Of a stretch of 64,000 bases of DNA, positions 32,413-40,049 are shown piece after piece. Both the position numbers and the translations under genes were made by a program. The stretch's first letter is position 1; every line of letters starts with the position of its first letter. The stretch comes from a virus. The notes below the pieces were generated by a model. That model did not search any database. It had not been told where the DNA came from and saw only the letters and a program-made list of their open reading frames with translations. Location of the stretch: positions 1 to 64,000 of IMG/VR virus record IMGVR_UViG_3300015241_000001; one strand, given 5' to 3'.

Positions 32413-32988
32413 TTAGATGAGGATGATGGAAGGCAGGTAGGTATCAGGAGCGGTACCCAGTAGCCAAAAGTGAGGCGTGTCGAATACGTTCCCGGATGCC
32501 GAGGAGCCGATGTCGAAGGTCCGGCCGGCTGAAGGGTCTACCTGGTCAATCAGCGTAGTCGAGGTTACCGATACCGTTGGATCCTCGCCGATGTAGAGCT
32601 CGCCAGTGTTCCCCGAACCTGCCTGAATCTTGATCCGAGCACAGGGAATGCTGAGGACGATGAACTCACCAATTTCGTGCCGACGGGTCAAGCCTTGTAG
32701 GGTGAGGACGGATCCTGCGATAGCGATCACCTGCGCCGAGTCGGGCGGCAGAGTTCCTACAGGCGGAAATACCAGAAACGAATCCGAGATGCCCAGCATC
32801 ACGCGATCGCCTTTGCGGAAGTAGCTGACGTCGGTTACCGTGACCTGAACCGTGCTGCGATTGCTTGCAGGATCCATGCGGCCGGTATACTGGTCAGGCG
32901 TGGGCACAGCAATCGTGGTCGTGGTGGTACCGAACACCGGCTGCGCTGTCCCTGTTACTGTCTTGAACCCAAACCCACGTGCTGGCAT
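32413..32988 (-). CDS. Beta-rich virion protein, unknown
   Basis: 191 residues, beta-rich with a likely barrel (VQVTVTDVSYFRKGDRVMLGI ... PDSAQVIAIAGSVLTLQGLTRRHEIGEFIVLSI ... GELYIGEDPTVSVTSTTLIDQVDPS). The 'RKGDRVMLG ... V..I.G..LTLQGL.R.H..GE' pattern is a domain seen in tail-completion or head-decoration proteins. It lies beside the adaptor, so a stopper or head-completion role is possible. Confidence 0.55.
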   Translation of the reverse strand: MPARGFGFKTVTGTAQPVFGTTTTTIAVPTPDQYTGRMDPASNRSTVQVTVTDVSYFRKGDRVMLGISDSFLVFPPVGTLPPDSAQVIAIAGSVLTLQGLTRRHEIGEFIVLSIPCARIKIQAGSGNTGELYIGEDPTVSVTSTTLIDQVDPSAGRTFDIGSSASGNVFDTPHFWLLGTAPDTYLPSIILI

Positions 32989-33344
32989 TAGCGGTCCTCC
33001 TTTTTGAACTCAGACCGGAATGTCATGCCGTTGTGACCGCTACCGACGTTGTTGAGGACTTGCTCGCGCACGCGCTCAGTCATGTTGCCCTGATCGTGAG
33101 CCTGATAGGGGACGGGATTGCCCGAAGTCGTGATCGACATAGTCGGCCCCCACATCGGGCGCAGCTTGCTGGGGTTCACGAACTCGTCCACCGAATGAGC
33201 GTTCGTCGGATACGGCACGCTCTCGATCGGCGAATCAGCCAGTTCATCCTCGAAGTCATGGCCATAGCGATGCGCGTGCGGGTACCCGGCATCTACGGCC
33301 TCACCCAGATAGCGAATTTGCTTGCGATTCTTCATCTCAGCCAT
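32988..33344 (-). CDS. Small acidic/His-rich protein, unknown
   Basis: 118 residues, overlapping the next gene's start by 1 base. Charged and mostly loop-like (HAHRYGHDFEDELADSP, NPVPYQAHDQGNMTERVREQ). No family recognised. Conserved position between adaptor-type genes suggests a minor virion or assembly protein. Confidence 0.5.
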   Translation of the reverse strand: MAEMKNRKQIRYLGEAVDAGYPHAHRYGHDFEDELADSPIESVPYPTNAHSVDEFVNPSKLRPMWGPTMSITTSGNPVPYQAHDQGNMTERVREQVLNNVGSGHNGMTFRSEFKKEDR

Positions 33345-33418
33345 GGCGCGGGAAAGCTCCTTGGGATGAGGTTAGGGCAGAGTGGAGGCCGGTGGCAAGG
33401 GTTTTCATGGTTTATTTG

Positions 33419-33727
33419 TTATTCGAGGGCGATGGAGCTGTTCGAAGTCATCACACACTCCCGGAGCTTGCGCAGCGCTGCAGTCTGGTCTGCTGAGGGC
33501 CTGGTGTTCGCTGCAATCACGAGCGCGAGTTCCTTGGCTTTGTCGCGGATCGCTTGATAGCGTTGCGGCTGGTCGCCTTTAGGCGCGTGGTGGGTGAACC
33601 AGTTCTCGATCTGGGACTCGATCGAGGGCGTAGACGTGTAGCTGAACGGTACCTGCAGCGGTGTATTGCTCATGGCTTCAGCAAGCACGCCCAACTTAGC
33701 CAGCTCTTCCTTAGTGTTTTCGGTCAT
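33419..33727 (-). CDS. acb2: Acb2/Tad1-type cyclic-nucleotide sponge (anti-CBASS/anti-Thoeris)
   Basis: 102 residues from the ATG at 33727, which overlaps the upstream stop in ATGA. The second half, IENWFTHHAPKGDQPQRYQAIR, PSADQTAALRKLRECVMTSNSSIA, fits the two-helix hairpin of the Acb2/Tad1 family almost motif for motif (ENWFT, P-x-x-D-Q-x-x-R-Y, PSAD-x-T/S-A-A-x-R-K-L-R-E-x-V-M, N-x-S-I). Known members form hexamers that sequester cyclic di/trinucleotides and stop CBASS signalling; some also bind Thoeris signals. Known Acb2 proteins are about the same length. The first 30 residues are a variable lead. Confidence 0.85.
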   Translation of the reverse strand: MTENTKEELAKLGVLAEAMSNTPLQVPFSYTSTPSIESQIENWFTHHAPKGDQPQRYQAIRDKAKELALVIAANTRPSADQTAALRKLRECVMTSNSSIALE

Positions 33728-34125
33728 TTCAACCTGCCTTCCTTCATATCCTTGATCTGTTGCTTGGCGATCTCCGGGTACAACCATTTCACGTTGTCCT
33801 GGATGTTCCCCGAGACCGGCTGCGGCGGCTTGTCCCAGTTCTTCTGGTCCATGTTCGCGGCATGATGCTTGAAGTTGTAGCGTTTCTCGGCTTCGTGCAG
33901 CTGGCGACGTGAGGTCACACGAACCTTGTTCCCCAACTCATCGGAGACGTGATCGAGCACTAAATCGTCGTACATCGTTGCGCCGTGGCCAGAGGTCAGC
34001 GAGTGGCGCGGATTGCTGCAGACATGGCAGGTCACAATCTTACGCGCGCCGCGGAACTTCATGGAGTAGTGCGTAGTTTCATGGCTGCATTCGCTGCAGG
34101 TTTCTCTTGATCGTTCATGGGACAT
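33724..34125 (-). CDS. Zn-ribbon phage protein, unknown
   Basis: 133 residues. Two CxxC pairs (CSEC, CHVC, residues about 10-36) suggest one Zn-ribbon; the middle TMYDDLVLDHVSDELGNKVRVTSRRQLHEAEKRYNF is a pattern I recognise from hypothetical proteins of environmental phages. The end (GNIQDNVKWLYPEIAKQQIKDM) may contact a partner. Translationally coupled to the sponge gene. Confidence 0.6.
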   Translation of the reverse strand: MSHERSRETCSECSHETTHYSMKFRGARKIVTCHVCSNPRHSLTSGHGATMYDDLVLDHVSDELGNKVRVTSRRQLHEAEKRYNFKHHAANMDQKNWDKPPQPVSGNIQDNVKWLYPEIAKQQIKDMKEGRLK

Positions 34126-34134
34126 GCTGTCTAC

Positions 34135-34356
34135 CTACCCCAATCCATAAGGTGCCATCATTGGCGATGCTAAAGTCGTGTTAGCCGTCGGTGCCTGGTG
34201 CGGTTTATAGCGAAGCACGCGGCCGAGTTTACGGCCGGTTGGATCGCAGAACCATATCCCACGCGCATCGTGTTGCACGTAGCCTACCTTACGCGCGACT
34301 TGCTCGCCATAGATTGGCTGGCGGGTGAAGTTCTGCGGTTTGAAGCCGATGGTCAT
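34135..34356 (-). CDS. Small protein, unknown
   Basis: 73 residues from the ATG at 34356, which sits in a 4-base ATGA overlap with the upstream stop. The sequence has basic residues and a short beta element (GYVQHDARGIWFCDPTGRKLGRVLRYKP). Not recognised. Confidence 0.55.
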   Translation of the reverse strand: MTIGFKPQNFTRQPIYGEQVARKVGYVQHDARGIWFCDPTGRKLGRVLRYKPHQAPTANTTLASPMMAPYGLG

Positions 34357-34706
34357 TAGTCGGCAGCTTCGGCAGGGGCTACTCGGCCTGGATCTGCACC
34401 GTTCCAACCAGCCATCATGTGCTTTTTGTAGTGCATAACGCCATCCGCAACAAACTTCAGCACAGTCTCGAAGTTTGTGGCTGGCGTAACGCCGAAGTAT
34501 GGCCCCATCCAAGTCTGTTTTTCACCTTGGGTCAAGTCGGCCCATGCTGGGAATGTCAAATCCGTGGCAAGGTGGTGAGGATCCATCAGGCGCAGCATGC
34601 GAGCAGCTTCGTAGCCGATGCCCACTGCGTACTCCAGCTCGTACATCGTTGTGATGTCTTCCTCGGATACTTGTAAGGTACCGTCCCCGTTATCTACTAC
34701 GCTCAT
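34356..34706 (-). CDS. Small helical protein, unknown
   Basis: 116 residues. The middle (YELEYAVGIGYEAARMLRLMDPHHLATDLTFPAWADLTQGEKQTWMGPYFG) is helical, with a possible DNA- or partner-binding bundle. The start overlaps the DUF559 gene stop by 4 bases, so it is probably translated from the same leaderless mRNA. Function unknown. Confidence 0.55.
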   Translation of the reverse strand: MSVVDNGDGTLQVSEEDITTMYELEYAVGIGYEAARMLRLMDPHHLATDLTFPAWADLTQGEKQTWMGPYFGVTPATNFETVLKFVADGVMHYKKHMMAGWNGADPGRVAPAEAAD

Positions 34707-35230
34707 ACTGTTTTCCCCTTTCGCGTGCGTGGTCGTGTATTGATCATAAGCGAATCCAAGGTGAGTGATGCCGCAGCCAGGTTCTTTTCGATCTTAGGCA
34801 CGCAGGTGAACCCAGGCTCCTCGCCGAGTTCGGTCAGCACACGCCATAGGATGATAGCAGGGTCACGTAGCTGGCCGTTCCAGAACCGAATCACCTTGTA
34901 GCCGGCCAGGTTGAGTTGCTTAGTGCGTCGTGCGTCGTTCAGGCGGGCCTTGGCCGTGCCGTGCACACTGCCGTCGAGTTCCACAATCAGCTTCTCTTCA
35001 GGGAACAGAAAGTCAGCGAAGAACTCCCTGACGGAAGCCTGGAAGCGATACCTGCCGACTGTTTTCGGATGCCCATCCAGCAGCTTCTTCATTTGTAGCT
35101 CCGAAGGAGTCGCTCTGGCCTGCAGATAAGTCTCCTTCTGCCGAACCGTCATCAGCTCCCAAAGTTCGCGTTCATGTTTGGCATTCACACGGCGACGGAG
35201 AATAGTAGCTGCGGTGTAGGCGTGTGACAT
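34703..35230 (-). CDS. DUF559/Vsr-like PD-(D/E)XK endonuclease
   Basis: 175 residues. Glu44 in ATPSELQMKKLLDG, then RFQASVREFFADFLFPEEKLIVELDGSVH with Asp73, Glu84 and Asp86, and YKVIRFWNGQL, which is the usual DUF559 order (T-x-x-E-x-x-x-W/M, R-x-Q, D-F, x-x-x-E-x-D-G-x-x-H, R). So a nuclease fold, possibly a homing-like or repair/restriction enzyme. A promoter with the recurrent operator lies directly upstream; only 6 bases separate its -10 from the ATG, with no ribosome site, so the mRNA is probably leaderless. It heads the accessory gene run that includes the sponge. Confidence 0.8.
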   Translation of the reverse strand: MSHAYTAATILRRRVNAKHERELWELMTVRQKETYLQARATPSELQMKKLLDGHPKTVGRYRFQASVREFFADFLFPEEKLIVELDGSVHGTAKARLNDARRTKQLNLAGYKVIRFWNGQLRDPAIILWRVLTELGEEPGFTCVPKIEKNLAAASLTLDSLMINTRPRTRKGKTV

Positions 35231-35236
35231 GGTTGC

Positions 35237-35265
35237 ATGTTACATGGATTGGTGTTGTCGAGCAA
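35237..35265 (-). promoter_or_regulatory. Promoter with embedded operator, leaderless DUF559 gene
   Basis: Minus strand: TTGCTC (35260-35265), 17 bases, TAACAT (35237-35242). The spacer contains CAATCCATG of the recurrent element. The ATG is 6 bases after the -10. Confidence 0.7.
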
Positions 35266-35299
35266 GGAAGATCGTAGGAGCGGCCGCTGCCGCTGCAGC

Positions 35300-36319
35300 T
35301 TACCGGCCGTAGCCGCCGAAGTCAGCCGCAGCCATGCCATGATTGATGGCGTAGTTAGCATCAGGGTTACCGTACAAGTCAGGAGCCATGGACATCTTTT
35401 CCCACTCGTAGATCAGATTCTGACGGTAGAGGTTCTCATCAGCCATCGCCATCATGATCAGCTCGGACTCGGCCTCGCCACGTAGACGGTTCGACTCGGC
35501 CGAATCGTAGTACTTGTTGAGCTTCGGTCCGCGGTAGACGAGAGCCGCTGCGATCAGGTACTTGGCGATGATGTCAGACCTGATGTATGCAGGAAAGTTA
35601 CTATTGTCGCCGGTGATGTTGGGTGGCTGAATGACGGCTATGAAAGGTAGCGCCTGGACGATCGAGGGCGTCGGCCAGAGCTCGACCATGTACTCGCCGT
35701 TGACACCTAGAGGCATCTGGGCTAGCGCACGCGGGCTGAACGTATTGATCCGCCACGGGTCCAGTGCGTCGAGTGACTGCTGGTTATAGCCAAGCTGCAG
35801 CCGCCACGCCATGATCAGGTTCTTGGCGGTGTGTACGTATTTGATGTTCGGCCCGAGATTGAAGTAATACTGGGCGATGAAGTAGCCAATGCCGGTTGGG
35901 TAGCTGACTCCAGCCCACGGTAGCTCCAGCGTCAGAGTTTGTGTGAACTGGTTCATCGCAATAATAGTCATCGGCGGCGTGTTGTAGCCTACGCGGAACT
36001 GACGGCCGATGACGATAGGCGACCAAGAGGTGCCAATGCCTTGTACTGTGGGCGAGCCGGCGGTGAGGATAGCTGAGCCGCCGATGATGTAGCCCTGGGT
36101 CGCTATCTGGCCACGGACCATCAGCGGGAACCATGCACGCCGATCGTAGATCTTACGCACAATGCCGTTCAGCTCGACATAGGCTGTGTTTGGGTCAAAG
36201 TCAGGGTTCCAGGACATAGCCTGGCCGACGACCTGGCCTGCGTTTTGTTGATTGACGTAGGGTTGTGCGCTGGAGGGGAGAACTTGGTTGGTAATGACTA
36301 CTGGTGGCGCGATCGGCAT
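35300..36319 (-). CDS. Adaptor-like/tail-completion protein
   Basis: 339 residues with GAGGAGGA before the ATG. A beta domain (TQGYIIGGSAILTAGSPTVQGIGTSWSPIVIGRQFRVGYNTPPMTIIAMN) is inserted in a helical frame; the second half (WRINTFSPRALAQMPLGVNGEYMVELWPTP ... YLIAAALVYRG ... AESELIMMAMADENLYRQ) has the helical end of adaptor-like proteins seen also at 25781-26983 and 31702-32394. A role at the neck is inferred. Confidence 0.52.
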   Translation of the reverse strand: MPIAPPVVITNQVLPSSAQPYVNQQNAGQVVGQAMSWNPDFDPNTAYVELNGIVRKIYDRRAWFPLMVRGQIATQGYIIGGSAILTAGSPTVQGIGTSWSPIVIGRQFRVGYNTPPMTIIAMNQFTQTLTLELPWAGVSYPTGIGYFIAQYYFNLGPNIKYVHTAKNLIMAWRLQLGYNQQSLDALDPWRINTFSPRALAQMPLGVNGEYMVELWPTPSIVQALPFIAVIQPPNITGDNSNFPAYIRSDIIAKYLIAAALVYRGPKLNKYYDSAESNRLRGEAESELIMMAMADENLYRQNLIYEWEKMSMAPDLYGNPDANYAINHGMAAADFGGYGR

Positions 36320-36359
36320 GATTTGTCCTCCTCGCGGCCTTCCTCAGTCTTATACTAAA

Positions 36360-36431
36360 CCCAATCAGCCATCCGCATCTCGCGTGAACTTGATGGCACC
36401 ACCGAAGGGAGTCGGGGGATGACTGATTGGG
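36360..36431 (-). promoter_or_regulatory. Long-range 14-bp inverted repeat between genes
   Basis: CCCAATCAG-c-CATCC (36360-36374) pairs with GGATG-a-CTGATTGGG (36417-36431), one mismatch, 42-base loop. It sits in the 170-base gap upstream of 35300-36319. No T-run; possibly a processing or leader hairpin. Confidence 0.5.
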
Positions 36432-36489
36432 ATTGCTGGTCAGGAGCCGAGGTGAACCTAACCAGGTTTCGTGAAGGCAGCAGGCTGGT

Positions 36490-36810
36490 TTAGTAGCCGT
36501 ATGCCATGATGCGGACAGTGCCAGGAGCAAGGTTAGTTCCAGCAGCGGCTTCGACATTGATACCCGTCATGGCCTTGAGCCTGGGCGGTGTCGTAGATGA
36601 ATCAAACTCCCATCTGTAGCCTTGTGCCGGTGCTGTGGAGCCAACTGACCAAGCGCCTCGGATACGTGCCAGGCCGAAGGCGATCGGCAAGATCGGATAG
36701 CCTCCAGTGACATAGTCCGAGGAAGCAAAATTAGCGATATTTACTTGAACAATGCCAGACGGTCCAAGAACTTGTCTGGAATCTGCGTCTTCAGTCCATG
36801 TGATAGCCAT
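36490..36810 (-). CDS. Small capsid-associated protein (possible decoration)
   Basis: 106 residues, beta-rich (GIVQVNIANFASSDYVTGGYPILPIAFGLARIRGAWSVG ... TVRIMAYGY), the size and style of small phage capsid cement or decoration proteins. It lies two genes from the major capsid. An H-type pseudoknot-like set of repeats fills its leader (36827-36874). Confidence 0.55.
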   Translation of the reverse strand: MAITWTEDADSRQVLGPSGIVQVNIANFASSDYVTGGYPILPIAFGLARIRGAWSVGSTAPAQGYRWEFDSSTTPPRLKAMTGINVEAAAGTNLAPGTVRIMAYGY

Positions 36811-36826
36811 TGCAGTAGTCCTTTCC

Positions 36827-36874
36827 GAGAGCTAAGCTATAGCGGGGATTCGGGCTCTCAACCTTGGTCCCCGC
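36827..36874 (-). promoter_or_regulatory. H-type pseudoknot-like leader element
   Basis: Four segments alternate: GAGAGC (36827-36832), GCGGGGA (36842-36848), GCTCTC (36854-36859), TCCCCGC (36868-36874). The first pairs with the third and the second with the fourth, the A-B-A'-B' order of a pseudoknot. In the minus-strand RNA it ends just before the GGAAAGGA ribosome region of 36490-36810. Confidence 0.55.
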
Positions 36875-36882
36875 TTTAGGAG

Positions 36883-37542
36883 TTAGCTACCCCAGAAGGT
36901 ATCGCCGAAGTCACCGACAATGATGTCAGCAGTGAATCCGCCTGTAACTGCTACGCCAACCGTTAGCTGACGACCCAGAATCGGAGTGATGACAGCGGGA
37001 ATAGCAGCTGCGGACTGAGCTGTGAACGGGGTGCCTGCAGGAAGCATCGTGATGATGTTACCTACTAGACCTGCTGCCGTGCCGATAAGAGCACCAGACA
37101 GGAATCCACCAACCTGAATCCAAACGCCGCTGCCATTCAAGCTGGGAGGAGCGAGTGGGGTATTGGTTGGGTTCGCAACAAGACCGGCAATGTCGGTCGA
37201 GTTGGGCAGGAGCCAGCCAGCTACGAAGACGTTGGCAATAGGTGCTGTCTGAGGTGCCGCAACCGTTCCGCCCATAGCCTCAGCGAATACCGGAGTGACA
37301 GTCGTGAACGTTGAGTCCTTCCAATAGACCGGTGCCGGAGCTACAACCGGTGGTGTGGTAAGCAGCGTTGGGTTGTAATAGACGTACTTGAGTACAGCCG
37401 GCGATCCCAGACCAGGCTGCGTGCTTGGCAGAGCCTGATTGATCGGAGGCGCGTACAGCGTTCCGTAGGGGTTCTTGCCCGGCTGGGCATCCAGGATCGT
37501 GCGCGGGTTACCACTGGTCAAACGAACATAAGGAGTGTACAT
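36883..37542 (-). CDS. Capsid-associated/virion protein, unknown
   Basis: 219 residues, beta/Pro-rich at first (VRLTSGNPRTILDAQPGKNPYG), then a Gly/Ala-rich segment with hydrophobic turns (GVWIQVGGFLSGALIGTAAGLVGNIITMLPAGTPF). Next to the major capsid, so perhaps a cement protein or head-tail factor. Its ribosome site (CGGAGG) is inside the 3' arm of a perfect 10-bp inverted repeat. Confidence 0.55.
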   Translation of the reverse strand: MYTPYVRLTSGNPRTILDAQPGKNPYGTLYAPPINQALPSTQPGLGSPAVLKYVYYNPTLLTTPPVVAPAPVYWKDSTFTTVTPVFAEAMGGTVAAPQTAPIANVFVAGWLLPNSTDIAGLVANPTNTPLAPPSLNGSGVWIQVGGFLSGALIGTAAGLVGNIITMLPAGTPFTAQSAAAIPAVITPILGRQLTVGVAVTGGFTADIIVGDFGDTFWGS

Positions 37543-37546
37543 AGTG

Positions 37547-37613
37547 TTGCCTCCGTTTGGTTACTGCTGCCAGACTTTCGGACGCTGGCGGACCGGTTGC
37601 GATACGGAGGCAA
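37547..37613 (-). promoter_or_regulatory. Perfect 10-bp inverted repeat burying a ribosome site
   Basis: TTGCCTCCGT (37547-37556) pairs with ACGGAGGCAA (37604-37613), with an inner GCCAG/CTGGC (37569-37573, 37585-37589). In the minus-strand mRNA one arm is the ribosome site of 36883-37542, 4 bases before its ATG region. Confidence 0.65.
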
Positions 37614-37656
37614 GCGAGGAAGGCTATTGCTAACCGACCTCGCTCACCCCTTACTC

Positions 37657-38643
37657 TTAGGTGTTCTGTACAGCGCTCAGAACAAAGCTGACCCTGGGCT
37701 GGCTGTTGACAATGTCCCCGAGGAACATGGTTTGGCCAGCGCCGTCAACGGAATCAGGCAGTTCCTTGAAGCCGGTGAAGCCGAACTGGAAGAGAGGGTC
37801 CTCGACCACGTAAGCCTTCAGGAACTCGTCGCGGACGCCGAATACATAGCCGGGGCTAATATACTGGTCGACCATGACGCGCTTGTTGCCGTAGAACTTC
37901 AGGGACGTCGGGCCAAAGCTTGTGGTCCCTGGATCGTCATCCATGATGCGCTGCGCCGGGAACATACGCATCCATAGCGTGTCCCAGATGTTCTGCGTGG
38001 TGAAGACCAAGTTCGGCTGGATGTTGCCGAAGCTGCCGTTACCGATGGACTGCTGCAGGAGCTGAACCGAGATAGGAGCGTTCACAACCTGAGCATAGCC
38101 GTTGATGCCAGCGTTCGGACCGGTGCCGATACCTGCACGAGCCAGGCCGCCATATTGCGGATAGGTCGTACCGTCATCGTTGGCAGCCAGGAGACCGTCG
38201 AGAGCGTTCACACCCGAGACAACACCCTGACCGTCACGGAAGGTGTCCTGAGCGAGATACTGCATCATAGACTGATACAGGTTCGTCATCTGGACCTGAA
38301 CGTAGGAGAGCGCTGCTGCCTCGCCTTGGTTCAGTGCGATCCGCTTACGGCTGAGAGTGACCGAGGTGTAGTACTCCTTCGGCTGGAAGACCATCGCGGT
38401 GTCGGTCTCAGCTGCCGAGATGTCAAACGTGCCACCGTCAACAGTGGGACCACCCTTGAGAGGTGCGTATTGCAGAGGTACCTGAATGTTCGTGCCGCTG
38501 AACACTTCGAAATTGCCTGGACGAAACAGGAACGGGAAAATGGTGGACACCTTGAAATACACGTCCTGAATCGTCGGCAGGATGTGTTGATACGTGATCG
38601 AGGTGAGGTTGTCGTAGAGCTGCTGGTTTCCCTGAAAGGGCAT
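37657..38643 (-). CDS. Major capsid protein (HK97-like fold)
   Basis: 328 residues, no signal. Preceded by a scaffold-like gene and the right length. The order NLTSITYQHILPTIQDVYFKVSTIFPFLF, then DTAMVFQPKEYYTSVTLSRKRIALNQGEAAALSYVQVQMTNLYQSMMQYLAQDTF (allowing for gaps), and a late segment with NLVFTTQNIWDTLWMRMFPAQR and FYGNKRVMVDQYI matches HK97-fold capsids of environmental short-tailed phages. A CGGAGGA ribosome site is strong, as expected for the most abundant protein, and a 15-bp stem closes its leader. Confidence 0.85.
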   Translation of the reverse strand: MPFQGNQQLYDNLTSITYQHILPTIQDVYFKVSTIFPFLFRPGNFEVFSGTNIQVPLQYAPLKGGPTVDGGTFDISAAETDTAMVFQPKEYYTSVTLSRKRIALNQGEAAALSYVQVQMTNLYQSMMQYLAQDTFRDGQGVVSGVNALDGLLAANDDGTTYPQYGGLARAGIGTGPNAGINGYAQVVNAPISVQLLQQSIGNGSFGNIQPNLVFTTQNIWDTLWMRMFPAQRIMDDDPGTTSFGPTSLKFYGNKRVMVDQYISPGYVFGVRDEFLKAYVVEDPLFQFGFTGFKELPDSVDGAGQTMFLGDIVNSQPRVSFVLSAVQNT

Positions 38644-38668
38644 ATTCGGTCCTCCGAGTTTTGCCAGC

Positions 38669-38766
38669 GGCTTGAGGCGGCTGGTTCTAAATTTTGAAGC
38701 TACAACTTTGCTGCCTTACTGCTACTACGACTGCGTGGAGCTAACTACTTTCAGCCGACTCAAGCC
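38669..38766 (-). promoter_or_regulatory. 15-bp long-range stem in the major-capsid leader
   Basis: GGCTTGAG-g-CGGCTG (38669-38683) pairs with CAGCCG-a-CTCAAGCC (38752-38766), one mismatch, enclosing 68 bases. It lies between the scaffold gene and the capsid ribosome site, which stays free. Confidence 0.6.
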
Positions 38767-38785
38767 TTAGCGATGTTGCTGCTAC

Positions 38786-39574
38786 TTAGGCTCTCATCAG
38801 TTTTCTGAAATCTGCGACCATGGCGTCCTTTTGGTCGCCGGTCATTGAACCTGGTTGGTCAGTAATGCCGGTTACCTTGGCATTGGCCTGAACCATGCGA
38901 GCCAAAGGCGTATCGAGAGTAGAGAGTGTGCCGGGAACGTTAGCCGTAGCCCGAGCTGCAACACCTTCTTCGATACCGTCCTTGACGCGCTTTGTGATGC
39001 GGTCTTCGCTGACGAAAGCATCGTGCGCCTTGGTCATCGAAGGAAACTTGCCTGCGTTCTCGGGAGCGTTTAGAAACTCCTCGAACTTGGTTGTGTCGAG
39101 CTCTGTGCCGAACTCGCGATCGTGGCTGCGGTGAATGCGGATCAGCTCGTCGCTGCCCTTGATGGTTTTGCCCAATAGGCCAGCCTCGAATTCAGCAGCT
39201 TTGCTATTGAAGAACTTCTCAGCCGCTTTCTCCATGATGGCCTGAGCGTCAGCAGACTTGATGCGCTCATCGATTTTGGGAATGTACTCGTCGGACAGGC
39301 GCTTATCGATCTTGTTCATCAGGAGATCGAGCTGAAGCTGGATCTCGCCTGCAGAGAGACCACCGCCGGTGCCTGTGCCTGTGCCTGTGGTTCGCTCACC
39401 GAGCTTAGGCAGCTGGGACTCGTCGCCGCGCACAAACGCATCGTATAGCGTGGCCTGAGCTTCAGCTTGCTGCCGTGCATCCGGGTTGCGCTCTACGAGT
39501 TGCTCGAACACTGCTTTATCCTCAGGTGTCGTGAACCGGTTCATCAGATCTTGTAGTGCTGCTGGTATAGCCAT
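38786..39574 (-). CDS. Scaffolding protein (probable)
   Basis: 262 residues, highly charged and helical (IQLQLDLLMNKIDKRLSDEYIPKIDERIKSADAQAIMEKAAEKFF), acidic overall with a short basic C-terminal end (KDAMVADFRKLMRA) that could bind coat protein. Position directly before the capsid gene is the classical place for a scaffold. No protease motif seen. Confidence 0.7.
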   Translation of the reverse strand: MAIPAALQDLMNRFTTPEDKAVFEQLVERNPDARQQAEAQATLYDAFVRGDESQLPKLGERTTGTGTGTGGGLSAGEIQLQLDLLMNKIDKRLSDEYIPKIDERIKSADAQAIMEKAAEKFFNSKAAEFEAGLLGKTIKGSDELIRIHRSHDREFGTELDTTKFEEFLNAPENAGKFPSMTKAHDAFVSEDRITKRVKDGIEEGVAARATANVPGTLSTLDTPLARMVQANAKVTGITDQPGSMTGDQKDAMVADFRKLMRA

Positions 39575-39635
39575 TGTGTTTCTCCCTTAGTGCCGGTGCG
39601 GGTTAGTGGTGCGTTAGACTGCCTCGTTTGAGTAC

Positions 39636-40049
39636 CTATGCTGCTGCTGTTCCGCCGCCTGCGCCGCCCAAGCCTGTTCCCAGATCCGGTGGAGCGCCTA
39701 CGGTTTGATCCGCGGTTGGTGTCGTGCCTGGAACCATGGAACTGTCAAAATCTACGCCCATAACCTGCTTGAAGCCTTCCTTGAGAGCGTCCGCTGCGGC
39801 TTGGGTGTATTTCGTAATGTCCTGACCTTTAGGCTTCATGCTGCCGATTGAACCCAACAGGGCAATCAGCTTGGTTATGGTATCGACGTAGTTCTGCGTG
39901 TCCTTGTCGTTACCGCCGGCTCCGGCCGTTGCAGCTTGATCCGCCGGCGAAGTGCCCGGTCCACTCGACTGCTGCGCCATCATCTGACCCTGTTGGGAGT
40001 AGATACTTGGCGGTGCGCCGTTCTGTGGTGTTGCCGTCGGTTGAGCCAT
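39636..40049 (-). CDS. Small Gln/Gly-rich protein, unknown
   Basis: 137 residues. Disordered ends (Gln/Ser/Pro-rich start, Gly/Ala-rich end) flank a central helical segment (YVDTITKLIALLGSIGSMKPKGQDITKYTQAAADALKEGFKQVMG). Small proteins of this kind near the portal and scaffold are common but have no known role. Confidence 0.55.
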   Translation of the reverse strand: MAQPTATPQNGAPPSIYSQQGQMMAQQSSGPGTSPADQAATAGAGGNDKDTQNYVDTITKLIALLGSIGSMKPKGQDITKYTQAAADALKEGFKQVMGVDFDSSMVPGTTPTADQTVGAPPDLGTGLGGAGGGTAAA

